Assembly: GCF_029542785.1 (NCBI RefSeq)
Contig: NC_083374.1
Span: forward strand, 186,001-250,000
DNA: 64,000 bases
Origin: Malassezia japonica
Lineage: Eukaryota > Basidiomycota > Malasseziomycetes > Malasseziales > Malasseziaceae
Direction of reading: 5' to 3'
A program made the position numbers and the translations under genes. Below the pieces are notes generated by a model. That model saw only the letters and a list, made by a program, of their open reading frames with translations, made no database searches and had not been told where the DNA came from. Every line of letters begins with the position of its first letter. Within the stretch, counting starts at the first letter, position 1. This document shows, one piece after another, positions 9,118 through 16,828 of this stretch.

Positions 9118-10488
9118 ATGTCTGAAGTTGTGAATGAGATTAAGGTATGTATATTGATATAGTTGATCTCACACAGGCTGAGGCTCCCTGGTCGGTCGAC
9201 CACAAGTCTGGCGAGGCCATGTCGGTCGGGCAGAAGGCCGAGGCCGCCGCCACCGGCGCTGGTGCGTCCCCCGCTATCGAGCAGCCCAAGGGCGCCGCCG
9301 CGGCTGCCCCTGCGGGTGTGACCGAGAAGGCGGGCACTGCTGCTGAGCAGGTTGCCCCCAAGGCTGCCACCGAGTCGGCCGCGCCCGAGGCGGAGGCCAC
9401 CGTGGCCGCCGCCAAGGCCACCGAGGTCGAGCCGGAGACGATCGTCGCCTCCGGCGTGAAGCCCACCGAGGTCGAGCCCGTGGCTGGCTCGACTGAGAGG
9501 GCCGCCGGAGCTGCTCCCGTCGCTGCTGATGCCGACTCCCCGGTCGCCACGACGATGTACACCACCGAGACTCCCGCGGTGGTCGAATCGGCTGACCACC
9601 ACCTCGTGGGCGAGTCGCTCCCTATCACGCACAGTACGTTGCCATGCTAACGCAGCTCGTATCCCCGACTATGACGAGGGTGTGAAGCCCGCGCCGGCGA
9701 TCCTGAACAACGACCTTGCTAGCCTGCTGCGCCAGGGCAACGTCAGCCAGGACACCACCTACCTGGCCCCCCGCGGCACCTTTGAGGACCAAGTCGCGCA
9801 AACCGAGGCTCCTGAGGAGTTCCCTACCCGCTCGACGTACGGCTCGTCGATTCCGGAGGGCTACCAGACCTCGACCGCCCCGCTGAGCTACCTCTCGGGC
9901 ACCCACATCTCCCACACCGCTCACGCTACCGCGCAGGACACCGAGCCCGTGTCGGCCCACGCCGGCTCGACGCTCCCTGCCACGAACCTGCGTGAGTCGA
10001 ACATCGTCTCGGAGCCCACCCCCGCGCTTGAGACCGAGCCCACTGCCGAGCAGCCCTGGTCGGTGCGTGGCGCGGACGCTGGTGAGTACACTGCTGCTGC
10101 CACCACGGGTGAGGAGGCCACTCCTGCCGTCCCGTCCAAGACCGAGGGCACGGACGCGGTCGAGTCGGCCGCCGGCGAGGCCAAGGACGCCAAGTCGGGT
10201 GGCCCCCTGTCGGGTGTCACGGGCGCCGTGGGTGGTGCCGCCTCGGGCGCTACTGGCGCCGTGGGTGGTGCCGCCTCGGGTGCTAAGAACGCTGCTGGCG
10301 GTGCTGCTTCGGGCGTTACGGGCGGTGCCAAGAACGTCACCTCGGGTGTCACGGGCGGTGCCAAGAACGCCGCCAACACTGGCAAGGACACGCTCGGCAA
10401 GGCCGCTGGCCAGCCCAAGAAGGCCGGCTTCCTGACCAAGTTCAAGAGGGCGCTGCACATCGGCAAGGAGGCCAATGCCGCCCAGTAA
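9118..10488 (+). CDS. Unrecognised Ala/Gly-rich disordered protein
   Basis: Three exons (9118-9144, 9177-9633, 9656-10488) give 438 residues; introns are 32 and 22 nt. I do not recognise a family. The sequence is Ala/Glu/Pro/Thr-rich and lacks hydrophobic segments. It has two copies of a short block, APWSVDHKSGEA near residue 11 and QPWSVRGADAGE near residue 305, a central better-structured part (TRIPDYDEGVKPAPAILNND, RQGNVSQDTTYLAPRGTFED), then an imperfect repeat tract of GAVGGAASGAT and GGAKN units. It ends in a basic helix (FLTKFKRALHIGKEANAAQ) that could bind membranes. Codon use is strongly biased to GC-ending codons, as in highly expressed genes. A stress or surface-associated role is possible but unproven. 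Confidence 0.75.
10210..10390 (+). repeat. Imperfect Gly/Ala/Ser coding repeats
   Basis: Within the unrecognised protein, about 36-nt and shorter units recur, translating to SGVTGAVGGAASGATGAVGG and then SGVTGGAKNVTSGVTGGAKN. Such tracts are prone to length change between strains. Confidence 0.7.
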
Positions 10489-10866
10489 AGGGAAACGAAC
10501 AACGTCGTAACGACACATGGTTTCCTAATAATACGCAGCCTTCTTCCCATCTCCCTTCCTATGGGCTTTGACTACGACCGGAGAAGGCGCGTTTCCCTTT
10601 TACGACGTTCGAACCGGTTCACAAGTACAAGGCGCTACTCATTAGCACGCTGCGATAGAATCTCTAATTGTGTCTTCAGACGTTCAGACGTTCAGCGCAA
10701 ACGCCCGAGCGGGCTGCCCTGGAACCTGACGCCGCGCGGCAATTTATTTGCCCGATTGGTCACGCGCAAGATTCCCCGCGTTTTGGTACGTCATTGGACA
10801 GCGGTGGCTGCCCGCGAGACCGGGCTGCCTTGGCACCTTTTGCATACGGCCTTTCTCTATACCACA
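10489..10866. other. Intergenic region upstream of RCR-like gene 1
   Basis: About 380 bases with mixed composition and no recognisable gene. It contains pyrimidine-rich stretches near the downstream ATG (TTTCTCTATACCACAATG) that may be the core promoter of the first RCR-like gene. Confidence 0.35.
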
Positions 10867-11367
10867 ATGTCGTACTACGGCAACCGCGGCTGTTACAGGG
10901 GGTATAATGGCCGAGTCAACTGCAACAATGGTCTTAGCCGCGGAGCCCGCGCCGGTATCGGTACGTGTAGAAAAATTTGGGCATGAGCTAACCCTTCAGG
11001 TGTCGGTGTCTCCATCTTCGTGATCATCTGTGTGATTCTGATCGGAATGTGCATTGCCAAGCGCCGCAGCCGTCCGTTCACTCCTATGATCCGCCCGGGT
11101 ATGGGTGGTGGCCAGTACATGGGCCCGCCGCCGCAGCAGCCGCCTGCTCCTGGCTATGGCGGCGGTATGGACCAGCCGTACCACACCGGCCCTCCGCAGG
11201 GTGGCTACCAGCCGCCGCCCGGGCCCCCGCCGTCGGGTGGCTACCAGCCGCCTTCGGGTCCTCCGCCGTCGGGCGGCTACCAGCCCCCGTCGGGCGCACC
11301 GCCCACCGACGGAAAATTCCAGCCGCCTTCAGGTCCTCCCCCGGCGAGCTACCAACCCAGCAAGTAA
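10867..11367 (+). CDS. RCR-like single-pass membrane protein 1
   Basis: Two exons (10867-10960, 11000-11367; 39-nt intron) give 153 residues. The short N-terminus MSYYGNRGCYRGYNGRVNC carries Cys-Tyr and Cys as in RCR-domain proteins. It is followed by a transmembrane helix (VSIFVIICVILIGMCIA), a basic stop-transfer KRRSRPFTPMIRP, and a Pro/Gly/Tyr-rich tail with repeats of PPSGGYQPPSG ending PPASYQPSK. Yeast Rcr1/Rcr2 are single-pass proteins with Pro-Tyr tails that bind the Rsp5 ubiquitin ligase and affect chitin deposition and plasma-membrane protein turnover; I transfer only the architecture. It is the first of a tandem set (see genes at 12228, 13106 and 13913), each split by one intron just before the membrane segment. 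Confidence 0.7.
11197..11352 (+). repeat. Pro/Gly/Tyr coding repeats in RCR-like 1 tail
   Basis: Four imperfect units encode GGYQPPPGPPP, GGYQPPSGPPP, GGYQPPSGAPP and GKFQPPSGPPP. They form the cytosolic tail. Confidence 0.75.
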
Positions 11368-11598
11368 GCAATCACCAAGCCTTGGCATCCCATTACTGCG
11401 TCTATTGCATGAAAATCGACTCTCGGCATCATCCTAGTTCCCTATCGCTTAGCTAATTTAATTGTTCGTACCCCCACCCGATAGTCGTACTACGGGAGTC
11501 CGAAGTTGCATGGAATCGGGCAAACGACGCACCGCCGTTCGGTTGCGTGCGCAACGCAATTTGCCGTGCAGAGTACGCTCTTCACCTCACCATCCTTC

Positions 11599-12012
11599 AT
11601 GACTTGGCACATTTGGAAACGCAACCACCGAACATTCATACCCTACATCCGCCCGGACGCACCGGCTGACATTCAAAAAGGTCCGCAGCAGCCGCTGTCA
11701 CAGGGATCTCGAAAACAACAGCTTGGGTATAGCTACGTTGGCGGCACAACGTTGGGCGACTATTCGAGTGGGAATGCCACCAGATCCAGCATATACGACC
11801 GAAGGAATCAGCGCAGCCGCTTTAATATCTATCAAAAAATCTACGACTACCTCAATCCTCCTTTTCAGCCTTATATTCGCCCAGATGCAGGCAACAATGG
11901 CGCATGGCAGCAGATCGACCCTGTGCCGGCCCACCACGATCTTGCACCCGACGCCAAGCCCCAGCCCAACGCGCATCATGGCGCTCCCAATCCGCCCAGC
12001 GCCTCCCAGTAA
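11599..12012 (+). pseudogene. Decayed RCR-like copy (no membrane segment)
   Basis: An open frame of 137 residues beginning MTWHIWKRNHRTFIPYIRPD. The motif RTFIPYIRPDA corresponds to the post-membrane motif of the neighbouring genes (RPFTPMIRPG, RQLPYVRPAQ), and a second copy, PFQPYIRPDAG, occurs about 85 residues later. No convincing membrane helix or first exon can be found upstream, although the family's defining feature is that helix. I read it as a fused and decayed remnant of one or two copies. It could also be a short soluble protein that is still translated, since the frame itself has no stop. Confidence in the relationship is moderate, in the function low. Confidence 0.45.
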
Positions 12013-12227
12013 GCAAATCTCGCGCAATACGACGCTAGAGCCATGCACGGAATTAAACCCGATCTCATCGGCTGAACAATGCGTAGGCGGTGCGCACGAT
12101 GCGCTTGGCACAGCAGGGATCGGCAAACTGATGACTAAACTACTACGCGGTGTCGGACCCAGCCGAATCGTACGGTTGCTTAAATGGGGGAAGAGAGGCA
12201 TGCAGATCGCCAACGCATCTTTGCACA

Positions 12228-12681
12228 ATGCCTTACTATAACAGCGGCTCCTATGGATACGGCTCCGGAGAGAGCTCCGGCTTCGGTTCGCTTCGTAAGT
12301 GTTAGGTGGTCCGTGCAGAAGCTAACCCTCGCAGCAACCTATGCCACTGCGATCATCATCATCATCATTGTGCTCTTTGGTATTTCGGTCTTGGCACCTA
12401 TTGTGATTGGCATTATCGTTTTCTTCATTGCACGCAAGCAGAAGCGCCCATTTCAGGAAGTTATGCGCCCGTTCCTGCCGTTCTTCTACGGTAGGAGGCG
12501 CCGGTATGGCTACGGCTTTGGCTACCCAAGCCCGTATGACGATCCCTACTATGATCCGTACGGGCCTAGGCCGATGTACCCCCACCATGGCGCGAATCCC
12601 GCCATGAATCCAGCGATGAACCCTGCGACAAATCCACAAATGACTGGACCGGCAGCGCCCCCGGCATCGTACCAGCCCTAA
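12228..12681 (+). CDS. RCR-like single-pass membrane protein 2
   Basis: Exons 12228-12294 and 12335-12681 (40-nt intron) give 137 residues. It starts MPYYNSGSYGYGSGESSGFG, then a long Ile/Val-rich hydrophobic stretch (AIIIIIIVLFGISVLAPIV plus IGIIVFFIA, possibly two passes or one long helix), the basic motif RKQKRPFQEVMRPFLPFFYG, a Tyr/Asp/Pro-rich tail (YPSPYDDPYYDPYGPRPMYP), NPAMNPAMNPATNP repeats and the family end PPASYQP. It shares intron position, intron length and about 55 bp of leader sequence with the next gene at 13106, showing a recent local duplication. Confidence 0.68.
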
Positions 12682-13105
12682 TGTGCCAGACCATGGACCG
12701 CAATCGCACTTTCTCAATGTCCTGCTTATAAGCATGCCTCATATCGGCTCCATACAGGAGCTATGCCCATCATCTAGAATTATTAATTGTTCGAGCTAGT
12801 GTAGATAAGTAGTATGCTCGTAACGGAAAGTGCCTCATCAGGCAAGAAATCGCCTCGTTTCTGCTCAGCACCAAGAGTTCATGCCTATAATACATTGCAT
12901 AGTCGGCGCCTTATCACGAGGCCTGGGCATGTTGCCTTAAGAGGGGAATCTTGCGCAACCTGAAGTCTTGGCATGCAAGCCCGAAATAGCTCGTCTCTAG
13001 CTGATTAAGGCACGTGGGGAAGGAGAGGCATGCCGATGCCGAAGCGTATGCTGTTGCTTAAAAAAAATGCGGACGAGTTGGAGATCGCCACCGCAGATTT
13101 GTACA
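12682..13105. other. Intergenic region between RCR-like genes 2 and 3
   Basis: About 420 bases with much lower GC than the rest of the window and no gene. A CACGTG box lies at 13011-13016. The last 55 bases resemble the leader of RCR-like gene 2 (GTTGCTTAAA ... GATCGCCA ... TTTGNACAATG). Confidence 0.45.
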
Positions 13106-13445
13106 ATGGGTAGCAATTACAGATCCTCTCGGGCTGGTGTCACAGCTGCTAAAGACCTTCGCAATCTTCGTAAGTGCAGGATGGTCCGTGCGGCTGCTGA
13201 CTATCTTAGCCAACCCGGCCATAATTGTCGTCGTAGTTCTAACTATCCTCCTTTTTCTCTTTTGGTTAAAGCATTATTTGGTTGGTCTGGGGGTATTTAT
13301 TGCTTCACGCGTACTGAGGCGCCCATTTGACGAGCTCATGCTACTGATTGCGCCCTACTTCTCCCACTGGAGGAAGCGGTATGGGGTCGTTAGGAAAAGG
13401 ATCAGAAAACAAACAACGATCAAAATGGGCAGGTGCGACCCCTGA
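13106..13445 (+). CDS. RCR-like single-pass membrane protein 3, tail-less
   Basis: Exons 13106-13169 and 13210-13445 (40-nt intron) give 99 residues. A hydrophobic segment (AIIVVVVLTILLFLFW) is followed by YLVGLGVFIASRVLRRPFDE and LIAPYFSHWRKRYG, which align one-to-one with gene 2 (VIGIIVFFIARKQKRPFQE, FLPFFYGRRRRYG). The Pro/Tyr-rich cytosolic tail and SYQP end are absent; it stops after a basic stretch. It may be a truncated, still-expressed paralogue or an early pseudogene. The first exon and intron are homologous to gene 2. Confidence 0.6.
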
Positions 13446-13912
13446 TTCTGTATTTTGGGTATATGATACCCCCTGGAAACCCTACTTGAAAACATTCCGC
13501 TGAACCAACGAACCCCGTGATAAACTCTGCCAGATACCTTGTAAAGGACCTCAAGAAGGGCCAGCCCGCTATCCCTCCCGCGTGTTATCAACCGTAATGT
13601 GCCGATGATCAACTATGACCTTTTTTTTTGTCAACCTTCCGTCATGAGCATAACCGGTATTGGCTCCGACCGTAAACGACTCATTTTTATACGCTTGCAT
13701 AGTCTAATAACCGGGATGGAGTAAATATTAGTGATATGGTACTAATTTCGAAATGAATTCAGTGTCTTGCGTACACTAGGCAGCGTCACACACATCGCCA
13801 TAGTGTGACGATTTTTGCGCGGCACGAATAAATTACCCACTGTGCGGGGAATTGGCTCGATCGGATATAATCGCCTCCGGTGGCGACCCTTCCACGTTGC
13901 CCTCTCCACACA
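13446..13912. other. Intergenic region between RCR-like genes 3 and 4
   Basis: About 467 bases, low GC for this window, with a run of nine or ten T near 13620 and no recognisable gene. Promoter of RCR-like gene 4 expected at the right end. Confidence 0.35.
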
Positions 13913-14352
13913 ATGGCCTACTATCCGGGAATCGGTATGTATCGTGAGGCGTGTCGACTGAGTACTAACACGATGCAATAGTCTTTGCTATTCTTGTGGC
14001 ACTGGCACTGGTCATGATCTTGGTCTACTTGAACAAGATCAGACGGTCGAGGCGGCAACTTCCGTACGTCCGACCTGCCCAACCAGCTGCCCAACCAGGT
14101 ATGAGTGGTTACCCCAACGAGATACCCACGCGGCCAGGCCAACAAGGTGGCATGTATCAGTCGTTCCTGGGTCATCCCATCTATCCTCGGCCCCCGCCCT
14201 CGCCGCAAGATGGGCCTTACGGGCCGCCCTCCTCGGCCCCCCCTACGTTTGACCCCGAAGCAGGGATCGCCGACCCTCCGCCGGCGTATGGAGAACACGA
14301 GGCATCTCTCAAGCCACCCGAGGCGACCTACCAGCCTGAAAACCGGCACTGA
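13913..14352 (+). CDS. RCR-like single-pass membrane protein 4
   Basis: Exons 13913-13934 and 13982-14352 (47-nt intron with GTACTAAC branch region) give 130 residues. The protein starts MAYYPGI, has a membrane helix (VFAILVALALVMILVYL), the basic motif NKIRRSRRQLPYVRPAQP and a Pro-rich tail with a true PY motif (PPPAY, a WW-domain ligand) and the end PEATYQPENRH. This copy has the clearest PPxY signature linking the set to Rcr1/Rcr2-type adaptors of HECT ubiquitin ligases; that function is inferred. Confidence 0.66.
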
Positions 14353-14736
14353 TGCACGAGAATGGGCATATGGTGCCCTTGATCGTGGGCTACACCCCGA
14401 AAGGCGACTGGGTCGCCTAGAGCTAAACGGCCTATCCATTCCCCCTGCATACACAATCAACTGTACATTTAGATAGCATGCAAGGACCTGATAATTCGCT
14501 CGCACACGGAGGATCTATGTTCCTGAGCGATCCCCTCCTGCCGCAGCTGCCAAGACCGCTCGCCACCTCACGACGCGCTCGGGCCCCTCGTGTTTGAAAA
14601 GCACATGACCAGACCAGTTCGCCGGGCCCGCCCCACGGCATGTAGCCACAGTGTGTTGTAGGCCTATAGACTATCGTAGGGCGTATATGCACGATACGTG
14701 CTTTCGCTATCCAATTTCAGAGGCAAGCGAGCCATT
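14353..14736. other. Gene-free stretch after the RCR-like array
   Basis: About 384 bases with no recognisable gene; it separates the array from the RTC3 gene, which converges on it. Presumably it holds two 3' UTRs. Confidence 0.35.
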
Positions 14737-15212
14737 TTAGCGACCGCCACCGAGGTTAGCGCCCGAGTCGGCGGCGCGACCCGAGTTGTCGTTGCCCTTG
14801 AGCGCTGGTGTTAGAGATAACACGTAAAAATACGTACTGCCAGCCTGGAGGTGGCCATACTGGAGGATCTTGACCACCGCCTCGTCCTCCTTGTGGGTGC
14901 CAAAGACGGTGTCGAGCTGCTGCTTGGACACCTGGCCGAGAATGCCCTGGTTGCCCTGGCCCGAGTGGTAGATGTGGAACGCTGGGTGAGAGAGGTATAC
15001 ATACAGTCAACGACGTCGGCCAGAGGGATGGTCGTGTCACCGTTGCGCCACGAGGTGAACTATGCGTCAGCCGGTAAGTATACGTACCGTCTCCGGGTTG
15101 ACGATCACGAGGAACTCGTCGGTGGACATGGGGTCCGGCTGTAGTGTTAGACCCCGTCATCCTACGCCCAACCTACCTTGTAAATGACCTGAGAAACTTG
15201 AGCTTTCGGCAT
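14737..15212 (-). CDS. RTC3: RTC3-like protein, SBDS N-terminal (FYSH) domain
   Basis: Five exons (15177-15212, 15088-15138, 15005-15059, 14838-14981, 14737-14804) give 117 residues; introns are 38, 28, 23 and 33 nt. The spliced protein reads MPKAQVSQVIYKPDPMSTDE, FLVIVNPETFTSWRNGDTTI, PLADVVDSFHIYHSGQGNQG, ILGQVSKQQLDTVFGTHKED and so on, the arrangement of the small stand-alone SBDS-domain proteins such as yeast Rtc3 (YHR087W), linked to RNA metabolism and stress. It lacks the other domains of the ribosome-maturation factor SBDS/Sdo1. The short divergent promoter shared with PRP46 contains a perfect CRE and an AP-1-like site, consistent with stress control. Confidence 0.85.
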
Positions 15213-15303
15213 GGTGTAGTAGGATGCAAACCCCGGGCCCAAAACCCCAGGCCCCTTTATAATGCGCGCGGACCACCTGTTCCCCCGCTGGCACTGGGGT
15301 CGC

Positions 15304-15337
15304 TGACGTCACCAGCCCGGGCGGGCGGGCTGAGTCA
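15304..15337. promoter_or_regulatory. CRE and AP-1-like sites in RTC3/PRP46 promoter
   Basis: TGACGTCA, a full palindromic CRE, is at 15304-15311 and TGAGTCA, an AP-1/Gcn4-type site, at 15331-15337, both inside the 163-bp divergent promoter. A CCCCT stress-element-like word lies at about 15256-15260. Binding is inferred from motif identity only. Confidence 0.5.
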
Positions 15338-15375
15338 GCACCGATTTGCGCTGCGGCCGTTTTCGCCTCGCGAGG

Positions 15376-16821
15376 ATGGACGCGGTGGAGCCGACGGCGG
15401 TGGAGCCCGCACTGCGCGACCTTGCGGAGCGGTACGCGAAGCGTACACGACTCATTTACTCGCATGCAAGCGCACCCCTTGCGGCGGAGGCGTCTCCTGC
15501 CGAAGAGGCCGCGACGCGCGCGCACCTCGCGGCGAAGCTCGGTGCGGAATACAAGGAAGCCCATACCCTCCCCGAGGTGATCCGGACACAGCAAGGCGCC
15601 AAGCCTGCTGCGCCGAGCAAGTCGCGCGGCACAGTGAGCAGCACGGGCGTGTCGAATGCCGACGTCCTCACGCAGCTCGAGATGCAGCGCGGCGTCGCGC
15701 CGACCTCGAGCCGCGACGCGCAGGAAGGCGCGGTCGCGCTGCGCTCGACCTTTGCATCGAAGCCGCAGTCCGCGTCGAGTCTCAAGACCGCGCTGATCCG
15801 GCCCGACGAGGCCAGCCGTGCGGCCGAGGCGGGCAGCAGCCAGTCGATGCTCAACAGCGCGCTGATCCGCAAGAAGGAGCTGGCGGCGCGCCAGGCCGAG
15901 CCCAAGTTCCACCCCCAGTGGAAGCTGATGCGTGTGATCTCTGGCCACCTCGGCTGGGTGCGCTGCATGGCCGTCGAGCCGAATAACCAGTGGTTTGCGA
16001 CCGGTGCGGGCGACCGCATGATCAAGATTTGGGATATGGCGAGTGGCGAGCTGAAGCTCTCGCTCACCGGCCACATTTCGACGGTGCGTGGGCTCGCGGT
16101 GAGCTCGCGGCACCCCTACATGTTCTCGGCGGGCGAGGATAAGCTCGTCAAGTGCTGGGACCTCGAGACGAACAAGGTGGTGCGGCAGTACTATGGCCAC
16201 CTGTCCGGTATCTATGCGCTGTCGCTGCACCCCACGCTCGATGTGGTGGTGTCGGCGGGCCGCGACGCGAGTGCGCGCGTGTGGGATATCCGCACCAAAG
16301 CGCAGATCCACGTGCTGAGCGGCCACCGCGGCACGGTCGCGAGCGTCGAGTGCCAGGAGAGCGATCCGCAGGTGCTGACGGGCAGCATGGACTCTACGGT
16401 GAAGCTGTGGGACCTGGCGGCCGGCAAGTGCATGACGACCTTGACGCAGCACAAAAAGTCGGTGCGTGCGCTGGCGATCCCCCCCAACGAGTTCACCTTC
16501 TTCTCCGGCTCGGCAGGCGGCCGAAACATCAAAAAGTGGCGGTGCCCCGAAGGGACGTTGCTGCGCAACATGACGCACGACGGCATCGTCAATACCCTCT
16601 CTGTGAATGCCGATGGCGTCGTCTTTTCCGGAACAGACGACGGCTCGATGAAGTTCTTCGACTCCGAGACCGGCGTCCCCTTCCAGTCCGCGGCCGACAT
16701 TGTGCAGCCCGGCTCGCTGGACGCCGAGGCGGGCATCTTTTGCTCGAGCTTCGACCAGACCGGCACGCGGCTGCTTACCGGCGGTGCGGACAAGACGATC
16801 AAGGTGTATCGTGAAGTATAG
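15376..16821 (+). CDS. PRP46: Prp46/PLRG1 spliceosomal WD40 protein
   Basis: A single exon of 481 residues. Seven WD repeats fill the C-terminal two thirds, starting at [20 protein letters not shown] and including [40 protein letters not shown] and [14 protein letters not shown], ending [14 protein letters not shown], which is diagnostic of Prp46/PLRG1. It is a component of the Prp19-associated (NTC) complex active during splicing, of interest in a genome with such short introns. ATG 15376 has A at -3. The stop lies 7 bp from the convergent M28 peptidase stop. Confidence 0.93.
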   Translation: MDAVEPTAVEPALRDLAERYAKRTRLIYSHASAPLAAEASPAEEAATRAHLAAKLGAEYKEAHTLPEVIRTQQGAKPAAPSKSRGTVSSTGVSNADVLTQLEMQRGVAPTSSRDAQEGAVALRSTFASKPQSASSLKTALIRPDEASRAAEAGSSQSMLNSALIRKKELAARQAEPKFHPQWKLMRVISGHLGWVRCMAVEPNNQWFATGAGDRMIKIWDMASGELKLSLTGHISTVRGLAVSSRHPYMFSAGEDKLVKCWDLETNKVVRQYYGHLSGIYALSLHPTLDVVVSAGRDASARVWDIRTKAQIHVLSGHRGTVASVECQESDPQVLTGSMDSTVKLWDLAAGKCMTTLTQHKKSVRALAIPPNEFTFFSGSAGGRNIKKWRCPEGTLLRNMTHDGIVNTLSVNADGVVFSGTDDGSMKFFDSETGVPFQSAADIVQPGSLDAEAGIFCSSFDQTGTRLLTGGADKTIKVYREV

Positions 16822-16828
16822 ATGTAGA

